Shown here in pieces: positions 25,706-33,051 of a stretch of DNA of 64,000 bases. Both the position numbers and the translations under genes were made by a program. The DNA is taken from the NCBI GenBank assembly GCA_963678925.1, contig OY787533.1, forward strand, positions 3,844,001 to 3,908,000, in the 5' to 3' direction. The notes under the pieces are model-generated. The model worked only from the letters and a program-made list of their open reading frames with translations, did not search any database and was not told the DNA's origin. The stretch comes from G963665925 sp963678925. Its GTDB lineage: Bacteria > Bacillota > Clostridia > Peptostreptococcales > Acidaminobacteraceae. The first letter of the stretch is position 1. Each line of letters opens with the position of its first letter.

Positions 25706-26890
25706 ATGAAATTTACAGAGGTTATAAGGTCTGTGCTTACAAACCTGCGATCCAATAAGTTCAGAGTGTTTCTGACCACGCTGGGTATTATTGTGGGTGC
25801 GGCTACGATTGTGCTGGTTATTGCAATCGGTGAAGGCGGACAGGTCATGGTTGAAGAGCAGTTTTCCATGATCAATGCGGACGTTATTACAATAATGGGA
25901 GATCGGCGCGGGACAGAAAAGCCTGATGAAACCATACTTGAATATTTGGAAGAAAACTCATCCAAGATTGTGGAAGGCACAGTCGCAATCTCGGCAGGTG
26001 CGACGGCCAGCTACGGTACAGTCAGTGAGAGTGCTTCGGCCATGGGCATCTATCCTGAGTTCATGGATGTGAACAGCTTTGATGTGGCTTACGGAGAGAG
26101 TCTTACAGAGAATGACATCAATAAACGCAAGAAGGTCGTCGTCCTCGGTTCTGAAATTGCTGAAGCCCTATTTGAAGAGGATTCTGGCGCTGCAGTTGGA
26201 CAAGATATAAAGGTGAACAGCAGGCAGTTTGAAGTTATCGGTGTCCTCGACCAGTCTGGAAAGAGCATAGGCTTTTCTTCTGCGGATGAGGCCATGTTTT
26301 TCCCATACGACACCGCGCAGAAATACATTGCCGGAAACGAAGCAAGTCCCCAAATCCAGTTAAAGGCAGCAAGTGTGGATGAAACGAGCGCCCTTTATGA
26401 TGAGGTTGATATGCTTCTGAATCAGTACTTTGTTGATGACGGCGGGCATGAGTTTAGAATCAGAGACGCTGGGAGCATGCTGACAACAGCACAAGACACA
26501 GCAACACTTCTCTCTGTACTTCTGACATCTGTTGCGGCCATTGTTCTTATAGTCGGCGGTATTGGCATTATGAATGTCCTGTTTGTATCCGTAAAGGAAA
26601 GAACCAAAGAAATCGGTGTCCTTAAGGCAATTGGTGCAAAAAGAAACACGATACTGCTGATTTTCTTGGTTGAGTCGGTTGTAATCAGTGCCATTGGCGG
26701 CGTACTTGGAATTATTATAGGTTTGGCTGCAACCCCACTTATTTCAATGGGCTCCATTCCTGCAATTGCGACTCCAGGCGGTGTAATACTGGCGGGCGTA
26801 TTTTCCCTGATTACGGGAACTGTATTTGGATTCTACCCGGCGCTTTCAGCAGCTAAGTTGAGCCCTATAGAAGCGCTACGCTACGAATAA
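25706..26890 (+). CDS. MacB/YknZ-like ABC transporter permease
   Basis: The 394-aa protein has the MacB topology: one N-terminal helix (FLTTLGIIVGAATIVLVIAIG), a large extracytoplasmic MacB_PCD domain and three C-terminal helices of the FtsX type. The motif KERTKEIGVLKAIGAKR is diagnostic. It lacks a fused ATPase; the ATPase is encoded two genes later. Substrates of such transporters include peptides, lipoproteins and toxins; none is indicated here. Confidence 0.92.
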   Translation: MKFTEVIRSVLTNLRSNKFRVFLTTLGIIVGAATIVLVIAIGEGGQVMVEEQFSMINADVITIMGDRRGTEKPDETILEYLEENSSKIVEGTVAISAGATASYGTVSESASAMGIYPEFMDVNSFDVAYGESLTENDINKRKKVVVLGSEIAEALFEEDSGAAVGQDIKVNSRQFEVIGVLDQSGKSIGFSSADEAMFFPYDTAQKYIAGNEASPQIQLKAASVDETSALYDEVDMLLNQYFVDDGGHEFRIRDAGSMLTTAQDTATLLSVLLTSVAAIVLIVGGIGIMNVLFVSVKERTKEIGVLKAIGAKRNTILLIFLVESVVISAIGGVLGIIIGLAATPLISMGSIPAIATPGGVILAGVFSLITGTVFGFYPALSAAKLSPIEALRYE

Positions 26891-26903
26891 GAGGAGTGAA
26901 AAC

Positions 26904-27548
26904 ATGAAAACTTTAAAATACATTTCAGTCGCTGTGCTGTCCCTAGCGCTAGTGACCGGTTGTTCGACAGGCCAAGCCGCTGGTACGGTTCCAAGTACGG
27001 ACACAGGAAATCAGGCTGAAGAAAGCAATGACGCCGCAAGTCCAGAAGGGAAAGTGAGCACCTCGGAGGAAGGGCCTGCGGTGAGAGTCGTTGAAGATGG
27101 TCAGCAAAACATGATGGTTATCGGGAAAATAGTGAAAATATATGGTAACTATATACAGGTCAATAAGGTGGAAATGCCTGAAGGCTTTGGAAGCAGAACA
27201 AAAGATACATCGAATGCATCTGGTGGAGAAATGACAAAAACCAACCTGGCGTCGGCAATGAGCTCTGGAAGCGGCATGCGTCCAGGTGGTGGAATGCCTC
27301 CAGGAGCAGGGCGCTGGGGAAACAGCTCTACTGAGAATTACGAGTACTCCGGAGAACTTGTAAGCATCATGATTCCTGTAGGGTCAGAAATTACCCAAAT
27401 GAGCGACGATAGCTTGGAGCTGACATATGACAGTCTGAAAAAGGGGCAGGTCGTTCGTATACGTATGGATATGGAAATGACAAACGAATTTCAAGATACA
27501 ACGGAAGAAGAAACCTATTATGCAGACAGCGTAATTGTGGTTGAATAG
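26904..27548 (+). CDS. Putative lipoprotein within the efflux operon
   Basis: The 214-aa protein begins with a lipoprotein signal ending in LVTGC (Cys at about residue 20). A Ser/Glu-rich linker follows. The C-terminal part has a beta-rich look (GKIVKIYGNYIQVNKVEMPE and SIMIPVGSEITQM), interrupted by a Gly/Pro-rich loop GMRPGGGMPPGAGRWG. I do not recognise a named family. It sits between the permease and the ATPase genes, with ribosome sites and short gaps on both sides, so it probably works with the exporter as an accessory or substrate-binding part. Confidence 0.75.
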   Translation: MKTLKYISVAVLSLALVTGCSTGQAAGTVPSTDTGNQAEESNDAASPEGKVSTSEEGPAVRVVEDGQQNMMVIGKIVKIYGNYIQVNKVEMPEGFGSRTKDTSNASGGEMTKTNLASAMSSGSGMRPGGGMPPGAGRWGNSSTENYEYSGELVSIMIPVGSEITQMSDDSLELTYDSLKKGQVVRIRMDMEMTNEFQDTTEEETYYADSVIVVE

Positions 27549-27557
27549 GAGGCTGTC

Positions 27558-28265
27558 ATGTCTGAGCCGTTAATTCAAATGAAGGGCATTACAAAGTCCT
27601 ATTTCATGGGAGGCAATGAACTGCAGGTTCTTAAAGGCATCGATCTCACCATACATCGCGGTGAGTATGTTGCCATACTGGGACCATCTGGTTCTGGAAA
27701 ATCGACTCTGATGAACATCATAGGCTGTATTGACTTGAAAACACAAGGCGATTATGTATTGAGCAGCAAAAATATTGAAGAGCTTGATGAAGACCAACTC
27801 GCTGAGATAAGGAATAGGGAGATTGGCTTTGTTTTTCAAAAGTTCAATTTGATTGGTCGTTACGACGCGACTTACAATGTGCAGATGCCCCTGCTCTTAA
27901 AAGGAGAAAACTATCACACAAGCCGGGAGCACGCTAAGAACTATCTTGAAAAGGTAGGTCTGGGCGACAGGATGACCCATAAACCCATTGAGCTTTCAGG
28001 CGGTCAGCAGCAAAGGGTTGCTATAGCACGTTCCCTGGTCTGCGAACCCAATATAATCCTTGGAGATGAGCCCACTGGAAATCTGGATACTGCATCGGGC
28101 GAAGAGGTCATGAAAATATTCAGATCCTTGCATCATGAGGGGAGAACTGTAATTCTCATCACACATGATCAGGAAATAGCAGACGAGGCTGACCGTATTA
28201 TTCACATTCGTGATGGGTTGATTGAAAAGGATGAAGTGAGACGTGTGCCTAAGACAGGTCTCTAA
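27558..28265 (+). CDS. MacB/LolD-type ABC transporter ATP-binding protein
   Basis: The 235-aa protein has Walker A GPSGSGKST, Q-loop FVFQKFNLI, signature LSGGQQQRVAIARSL and Walker B NIILGDEPTG followed by H-loop LITHD. The sequence is closest in form to MacB/LolD-type ATPases. It should energise the permease encoded upstream. It has an AGGAGG ribosome site and a terminator follows. Confidence 0.95.
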   Translation: MSEPLIQMKGITKSYFMGGNELQVLKGIDLTIHRGEYVAILGPSGSGKSTLMNIIGCIDLKTQGDYVLSSKNIEELDEDQLAEIRNREIGFVFQKFNLIGRYDATYNVQMPLLLKGENYHTSREHAKNYLEKVGLGDRMTHKPIELSGGQQQRVAIARSLVCEPNIILGDEPTGNLDTASGEEVMKIFRSLHHEGRTVILITHDQEIADEADRIIHIRDGLIEKDEVRRVPKTGL

Positions 28266-28308
28266 ATCGGGTCCGTAGCCCTTAAGGCAATAGAAGACAG
28301 TAAAAAGT

Positions 28309-28352
28309 AAAGCCACCCATGCGTTTTCTTGAACGTGTTGGTGGCTTTTGAT
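28309..28352 (+). terminator. Rho-independent terminator of efflux operon
   Basis: AAAGCCACC and GGTGGCTTT form a 9-bp stem followed by a short T tract. Confidence 0.75.
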
Positions 28353-28412
28353 TGCTATTCAAAAAAATAGAAGACCGCAGCCCTTGAGCGAATCAAGAAC
28401 CACGGTTCTGTT

Positions 28413-28498
28413 TGGTGCGAAAGGCGGGATTTGAACCCGCACGACCATTCGGTCACTGCCCCCTCAAGACAGCGTGTCTGCCGTTCCACCACTCTCGC
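28413..28498 (-). tRNA. tRNA-Leu (anticodon GAG), second identical copy
   Basis: The complement is identical to the tRNA at 16787-16872 over all 86 bases, including the encoded CCA. On the minus strand it is followed by a small hairpin (AGAACC GT GGTTCT, 28396-28409), but the T tract there is poor. Upstream sequences differ between the copies, so only the gene itself is duplicated. Confidence 0.96.
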
Positions 28499-28532
28499 GA
28501 ATATTGTCGATTTTTCTGTAAACGACTATTAT

Positions 28533-28561
28533 ATAGTAATAAATACGGCAGTCAGTGTCAA
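28533..28561 (-). promoter_or_regulatory. Promoter of tRNA-Leu (minus-strand copy)
   Basis: On the minus strand TTGACA (28556-28561) is followed by 17 bp and TACTAT (28533-28538). The tRNA begins about 34 bases further on. Confidence 0.7.
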
Positions 28562-28671
28562 TAGGAAATCGTTATTTCTCAATTGTTTTTTTGAAAAACA
28601 ACAAGTTACAATGCGGCAAAAATCACACCACTTCGAATAGGGTATGATATGATGTAATCAGGAGGTGTCAT

Positions 28672-29511
28672 ATGAGAGTTTCGCTCGTTCAAATGACTGC
28701 TGTCAGAAATGACAAGCAGGCAAACCTGATGAAAATGGAGAAATTCATTAAGAAGGCTGCCAACGAGAAGGCATCCATTATTTGTTTTCCTGAGATGTCC
28801 ATTACAGGCTATTTGGGAAAGCAGCCATTTGATGCGGCCGAATCACTGGAAGGCCCTTCGCTAAAAAGACTTTCAAAAATGGCAATGGACAGTGGCATCA
28901 CAGTTCTTGCAGGGATTGCTGAAAAATCGGCTGACGCCTATTACATATCGCATGTTGCAGCACATCCGGACGGCAATCTGGAAGTGTATAGAAAAACACA
29001 TTTGGGTGCACGTGAGAAGAAAATCTTTTCAGCAGGTGAGACCATTCCTGTGTTTTCTGCACAGAACGAAGGCAGAAAAGTGAAGTTTGGTATAGGCATA
29101 TGCTATGACTTACATTATCCGGAGCTGGTTACTTCTGTGGCAGTACAAGGGGCAAAGCTTGTTTTTGCACCTCACGCCATCCCAATAGGCGGAAAACGGC
29201 GCTTGTCCATATGGGAGAAATACCTGCCAGCACGGGCATATGACAACGGTGTCTATGTCTTGTCGTGCAATTTGGTGGGCAATGATGGCAAGAAGCACTT
29301 TGGTGGTGGTATAGGCGTCTGGAATCCAAAGGGTGAAAATATCCTCAGATGTGATGATGAGAAAGAGCTTATGCTCATGCTCGATCTGGATATGGATATA
29401 TTTGATAAAAGAAGCGGTATGGGAAAGACACCTGGTTTTATTGAAGACCGAAGAGTGAAGCTTTATTTGGACTCGGCTGGTTTTAAAATTGAAGGAGAGA
29501 GTATTGGATAA
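28672..29511 (+). CDS. Nitrilase-superfamily amidohydrolase
   Basis: The 279-aa enzyme should cleave a carbon-nitrogen bond (amide or carbamoyl). The catalytic triad is visible: Glu in CFPEMSITGY, Lys in YRKTHLG and Cys in GIGICYDLHYPE. Length and layout fit stand-alone nitrilase-like amidases. The substrate cannot be told from motifs; an omega-amidase or N-carbamoyl compound hydrolase is possible. It has AGGAGGTG before the ATG and is transcribed alone up to a strong terminator. Confidence 0.88.
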   Translation: MRVSLVQMTAVRNDKQANLMKMEKFIKKAANEKASIICFPEMSITGYLGKQPFDAAESLEGPSLKRLSKMAMDSGITVLAGIAEKSADAYYISHVAAHPDGNLEVYRKTHLGAREKKIFSAGETIPVFSAQNEGRKVKFGIGICYDLHYPELVTSVAVQGAKLVFAPHAIPIGGKRRLSIWEKYLPARAYDNGVYVLSCNLVGNDGKKHFGGGIGVWNPKGENILRCDDEKELMLMLDLDMDIFDKRSGMGKTPGFIEDRRVKLYLDSAGFKIEGESIG

Positions 29512-29540
29512 GATGCTCTGCATAAGATGAATAATCATGT

Positions 29541-29592
29541 ATCCCGTAAGGACAACTCAAAGGTTGTTTTTACGGGATTTTTGTATTTTTTT
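29541..29592 (+). terminator. Rho-independent terminator after amidase
   Basis: ATCCCGTAA pairs with TTACGGGAT, with an inner ACAAC/GTTGT stem, and is followed by TTTTTG and a longer T tract. Confidence 0.88.
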
Positions 29593-29985
29593 TTAAGCTC
29601 TCAGCTGTGATTATGACGCATAAATATTACGAATTAGACGTAATAATAATCTTATACGGGGTTACGAATATGACACAAAGTCTGATTAAGATTATTTAAC
29701 AATGTTATGTATACAATATACCTTCGATTTTCAGACAATTAAGAACAAGTTGTAAGCGTGTATATGACGGAAACCGACAATGTCAGTGTATTTTTTTTAG
29801 TACATAAAACAAAATCAATATGACCGTTTGGCATTTTTCTGAAAAATTGAACATTCCCAAATGATATTGCGAGTAACGTTTTCCTGTTGCTATAATGAGC
29901 TCCACAAACAAGTCATGAGGCGTCAAAGCATCTCTGAACTTGTTAAATACACTTAAAAAATGTGTAAATTTGAAAGGGGTATCAT
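29593..29985 (+). promoter_or_regulatory. Regulatory region of the AbgT gene: two CodY-like boxes and a promoter
   Basis: No gene is seen in this 393 bp. GATTTTCAGACAATT (29726-29740) and ATTTTTCTGAAAAAT (29833-29847) each match 13 of 15 positions of the CodY consensus AATTTTCWGAAAATT and are 107 bp apart. A promoter (TTGCGA, 18 bp, TATAAT) lies at 29867-29896. In the leader AACAAGT and ACTTGTT pair (29907-29944). CodY itself is not encoded in the window; the box identity is by consensus only. Confidence 0.6.
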
Positions 29986-31551
29986 ATGTCAGTAGCAAAT
30001 AATGTTGGTGCAAGTCAGAAAAAGAATGGCTTGTTCAACAAGTTTCTTGATGGAATTGAGCGTGTTGGTAACGCACTTCCGCATCCAGTAACACTATTTA
30101 TGATTTTCTGTGCAGCAATCATCCTGATTTCAGAGGTATGTGCACGTGCAGGCGTTTCGGTTGAGTTCACAATGATTGACCGAAGCACACTTGAAACAAG
30201 CGTTCAAAACATTCACGCAGTTTCACTAATGAATGGCGATGGCCTTCGTTACATGTTCACATCAGCAGTTAAAAACTTCACTGGTTTTGCACCACTGGGT
30301 ACAGTGCTTGTTGCAATGCTTGGTGTAGGTGTTGCTGAAGGTACAGGATTTATCGGCGCACTTCTTAGAAAAGTTGTTATGAGCACGCCAAAGCAGCTGA
30401 TTACAGTTGTTGTTGTATTCCTAGGTATCATGTCAAATATTGCTTCAGATGCAGGTTATGTTGTTCTTGTTCCGCTAGGCGCAATTATTTTCCTTAATTT
30501 CGGACGACATCCTCTTGCAGGTCTTGCAGCAGCATTTGCAGGTGTATCGGGTGGTTTCTCGGCCAATCTTCTGATTGGTACAGTTGACCCGCTTCTAGGT
30601 GGTATTTCGACTGAAGCGGCAAAAATTATCGACCCGAACTACGCAGTTCCTGCAACAGCAAACTACTTCTTCATGATTGCTTCAACATTCCTGATTTCAC
30701 TAATCGGATGGTTTGTAGTAGAGAAGATTGTTGAGCCAAGACTTGGCGAATACAAGGGTGCTAAAGAAATCAGCCTTGAGACACAATCTAAAGAAGAAAA
30801 ACGTGGTCTGGTATTTGCTGGTCTTTCAACAATTGCATTCGTTGCAATTATGGTACTTCTAATCATGCCTGAAAATGCAGTGCTTAGAGACCAGGCAACT
30901 GGCGAGATTCTTGGTCACTCACCATTTATCAGTTCAATTGTTGCAATTATCATGCTCTTCTTCCTGATTCCTGGTGTAGCTTACGGTCTAGGCGCAGGTA
31001 CAATCAAGTCTGACAAGGATGTTGTATCGGCAATGTCAAAAGCTATGAGCACTATGGGCGGATACCTTGTTCTGGCATTCGTTGCAGCACAGTTTATCAA
31101 GTATTTCAGCTATACAAATCTAGGTATTATCCTGGCTGCAAAGGGCGCTGAGTTCCTGCAGTCAATTAACTTCACAGGTTTCCCGCTGATTCTGGCATTC
31201 ATTGTTATTTCAGCCTTCATCAACCTGTTCATCGGTTCCGCTTCAGCTAAGTGGGCAATCATGGCACCTGTGTTTGTACCAATGCTTATGCAAATGGGCT
31301 TCACGCCAGAGTTTACTCAGGTTGCGTACAGAATTGGTGACTCGACAACAAATATCATTTCACCGCTTATGTCATACTTCGCGGTAATCGTTGCATTTGC
31401 ACAAGCATATGATGAGGAAGCAGGCATTGGTACGCTGATTGCGACGATGATGCCATTCTCAATGCTCTTCCTTCTTGGATGGACAGCGCTTCTGGGTATT
31501 TGGTTCATGTTCGGTCTTCCAATCGGACCTGGCATCGGCATTTACCTATAA
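29986..31551 (+). CDS. abgT: AbgT-family transporter (aminobenzoyl-glutamate or related)
   Basis: The 521-aa membrane protein fits the AbgT family. It starts with a soluble segment leading into RVGNALPHPVTLFMIFCAAI. It contains the family stretch SNIASDAGYVVLVPLGAIIF, two SANLLIGTVDPLL-like re-entrant loops, and SASAKWAIMAPVFVPM near the C-terminus. Members take up p-aminobenzoyl-glutamate or export antifolates, and many clostridial copies are of unknown substrate. Codon use is strongly uniform, as in the AGCS gene, suggesting high expression. The upstream CodY-like boxes suggest repression in amino-acid-rich conditions. Confidence 0.92.
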   Translation: MSVANNVGASQKKNGLFNKFLDGIERVGNALPHPVTLFMIFCAAIILISEVCARAGVSVEFTMIDRSTLETSVQNIHAVSLMNGDGLRYMFTSAVKNFTGFAPLGTVLVAMLGVGVAEGTGFIGALLRKVVMSTPKQLITVVVVFLGIMSNIASDAGYVVLVPLGAIIFLNFGRHPLAGLAAAFAGVSGGFSANLLIGTVDPLLGGISTEAAKIIDPNYAVPATANYFFMIASTFLISLIGWFVVEKIVEPRLGEYKGAKEISLETQSKEEKRGLVFAGLSTIAFVAIMVLLIMPENAVLRDQATGEILGHSPFISSIVAIIMLFFLIPGVAYGLGAGTIKSDKDVVSAMSKAMSTMGGYLVLAFVAAQFIKYFSYTNLGIILAAKGAEFLQSINFTGFPLILAFIVISAFINLFIGSASAKWAIMAPVFVPMLMQMGFTPEFTQVAYRIGDSTTNIISPLMSYFAVIVAFAQAYDEEAGIGTLIATMMPFSMLFLLGWTALLGIWFMFGLPIGPGIGIYL

Positions 31552-31570
31552 TAAAACAAGCTTAAACTTA

Positions 31571-31616
31571 AAAGGCGTCAGATCCTGTAACACAGGTTCT
31601 GACGCCTTTTTTTACT
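31571..31616 (+). terminator. Strong terminator, possibly bidirectional
   Basis: AAAGGCGTCAGA and TCTGACGCCTTT form a 12-bp stem with an inner CCTGT/ACAGG stem, followed by TTTTTTT. It separates the convergent AbgT and ybjQ genes. Confidence 0.9.
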
Positions 31617-31628
31617 TTCAAAATGCGC

Positions 31629-31943
31629 TTACTTCAGTTTTACAGCAGTGCCATAGGCTAGAATCTCAGCAGCGCCGCTCATGATGGATGAGGTTGAAAA
31701 GCGCATGCCGATAATGGCATCGGCACCGAGTGCCTCAGCTTCAGATATCATTCTTTGTGAAGCTATTTGGCGGGCGTCCTGAAGCATTGCGGAATAGGTT
31801 TTAAGCTCGCCGCCAATAATTTGCTTGAATGCAGCTGTTATATCTTTTCCAATGTGTTTTGATTGGATGGTACTTCCCTGGACAAGTCCAAGCACTTCTG
31901 ACATCTCTTTTCCATAAATGCTTTCTGTCGTAACTATGAGCAT
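31629..31943 (-). CDS. ybjQ: YbjQ/UPF0145-family protein
   Basis: The 104-aa protein matches the YbjQ (UPF0145, heavy-metal-binding domain) family in length and motifs: GLVQGSTIQSKHIGKD near the start and ALGADAIIGMRF in the middle. The family forms a pentameric fold. Its function is not established. The ATG at 31943 is preceded on the minus strand by CTGGAGG. It is a single gene divergent from the SigI operon. Confidence 0.9.
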   Translation of the reverse strand: MLIVTTESIYGKEMSEVLGLVQGSTIQSKHIGKDITAAFKQIIGGELKTYSAMLQDARQIASQRMISEAEALGADAIIGMRFSTSSIMSGAAEILAYGTAVKLK

Positions 31944-31980
31944 TTTGGCCTCCAGTGTTATGTATACAAGTTTTGTTGGG

Positions 31981-32002
31981 TATAATATAAAAGTATATTA
32001 TA
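31981..32002. promoter_or_regulatory. Inverted repeat in the ybjQ/SigI divergent region
   Basis: TATAATATA and TATATTATA are perfect 9-bp arms around AAAG. The repeat gives a TATAAT on each strand, so it may hold the -10 of ybjQ. I could not find a matching -35 for either direction. Confidence 0.45.
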
Positions 32003-32042
32003 CGAACCAATATTTATAGAACATATACTTTTTTTTATTTTT

Positions 32043-32071
32043 ACCCCAATATTTCGAAATATTGCATCGAA
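32043..32071 (+). promoter_or_regulatory. Candidate SigI promoter with 18-bp palindrome
   Basis: ACCCCA (32043-32048) and CGAA (32068-32071) resemble the -35 and -10 elements reported for SigI promoters, though the 19-base gap is on the long side. The perfect palindrome CAATATTTCGAAATATTG (32047-32064) lies between and could be an operator. Autoregulation of sigI is expected from the family. Confidence 0.5.
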
Positions 32072-32100
32072 TACTATAGTAAAACCGGTTGAAGGACGTG

Positions 32101-32334
32101 ATGAATGTGAATCTCACTTGTGCTAGATGTGGGAATTTTAAAAGAAATCAGGAAGGGCTATTCTGCAAATCGTGCGAGACGAAAAATCGTGAAGATGTAC
32201 GGCGAATTCAAGACTATTTGCTTGAAAATCCGGGTGCGTCACTGGCTGACGTATTTCTAGACACTGGTATCCAGCTTCGTGTACTCAATGTACTCGTTAA
32301 GGAAAAGCTTATTGAGCTGAGTCCGGTTGATTAA
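32101..32334 (+). CDS. Zinc-ribbon protein resembling flagellar-operon protein YvyF (TIGR03826)
   Basis: The 77-aa protein has a two-CxxC zinc ribbon (CARCGNF then FCKSCET). A helical domain follows with the pattern RIQDYLLENPGASLADVF and LIELSP. This matches the small YvyF/TIGR03826 proteins usually found in flagellar operons and thought to regulate class III genes. Here no flagellar gene is near; it is followed by sigI after 19 bp. The ATG at 32101 is close to GAAGGA; an in-frame TTG at 32089 and GTG at 32098 are alternatives. Confidence 0.75.
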   Translation: MNVNLTCARCGNFKRNQEGLFCKSCETKNREDVRRIQDYLLENPGASLADVFLDTGIQLRVLNVLVKEKLIELSPVD

Positions 32335-32353
32335 CAATCTTCGGAGGCGTCCC

Positions 32354-33046
32354 ATGACACTTGAAGAACGCATCGCCCAAGCGCGGGAAAGTTCTGAGCA
32401 TATGGAAGCACTGCTCCTGGACTATAAGCCATTTATAATGGCGACAATCTCTAAAACACTTAAAAAATATATACACGCTGACGATACGTCACTGACAACG
32501 GGGATGATGGGCTTTCATGAAGCAGTTATGAAGTACGACCCACAAAAAGGTGGCTTTCTTAGTTATGCCCAAATTATCATTAAAAACAGAGTTATTGACC
32601 AGCTGAGGTCTGAGAATCGGCAGACGCATAATATTGATTTGGGGCTCAATGACGAAGAGAACGTGAGCACCTTTGTACGTATCCAGGAAAATCAGGCAAT
32701 TGAAGATTATGAAATGAGACAAGTCGAAGATCAAAGAAAAGATGATCTGACTGTTTACATGGAGGTTTTGAAGTCCTGGGGTTTGACCATGCAGGATCTC
32801 GTAAATGCGTCGCCAAAAAAGAAAGAACTTATGGATATTTTTCAGACCATAGGACGCGCTATTGGTGAAAATGAAAGTCTCCTCTCAGAAATGAGAAGGA
32901 CGAGGCGCTTGCCTTCAGCATATTTGCAAGATGCCTTCAACATAGACCGGAAGCGTCTTGAACGTGGAAGAAAATACATTATTGCAGTTGCAGAGCTTTG
33001 GGCGGGAGATTTTGAAACGCTTAAGGCATATGTTCAGAGGAGGTGA
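32354..33046 (+). CDS. sigI: RNA polymerase sigma factor SigI
   Basis: The 230-aa protein has a sigma region 2-like N-terminal half (KPFIMATISKTLKKYI, TGMMGFHEAVMKYDPQKGGF, AQIIIKNRVIDQLR) and the C-terminal SigI-type domain (LPSAYLQDAFNIDRKRLERG). SigI responds to heat and envelope or polysaccharide signals in Bacillus and Clostridium, held by RsgI. ATG 32354 has CGGAGG seven bases upstream, favoured over TTG 32327. The stop overlaps the ribosome site and possible GTG of rsgI. Confidence 0.93.
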   Translation: MTLEERIAQARESSEHMEALLLDYKPFIMATISKTLKKYIHADDTSLTTGMMGFHEAVMKYDPQKGGFLSYAQIIIKNRVIDQLRSENRQTHNIDLGLNDEENVSTFVRIQENQAIEDYEMRQVEDQRKDDLTVYMEVLKSWGLTMQDLVNASPKKKELMDIFQTIGRAIGENESLLSEMRRTRRLPSAYLQDAFNIDRKRLERGRKYIIAVAELWAGDFETLKAYVQRR

Positions 33047-33051
33047 AGTGG

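Noticed and set aside
29821..29850. Sigma-54 promoter before AbgT (TTTGGCATTTTTCTG)
   Set aside because: The GC element at the right distance is missing; the sequence fits a CodY-like box better.
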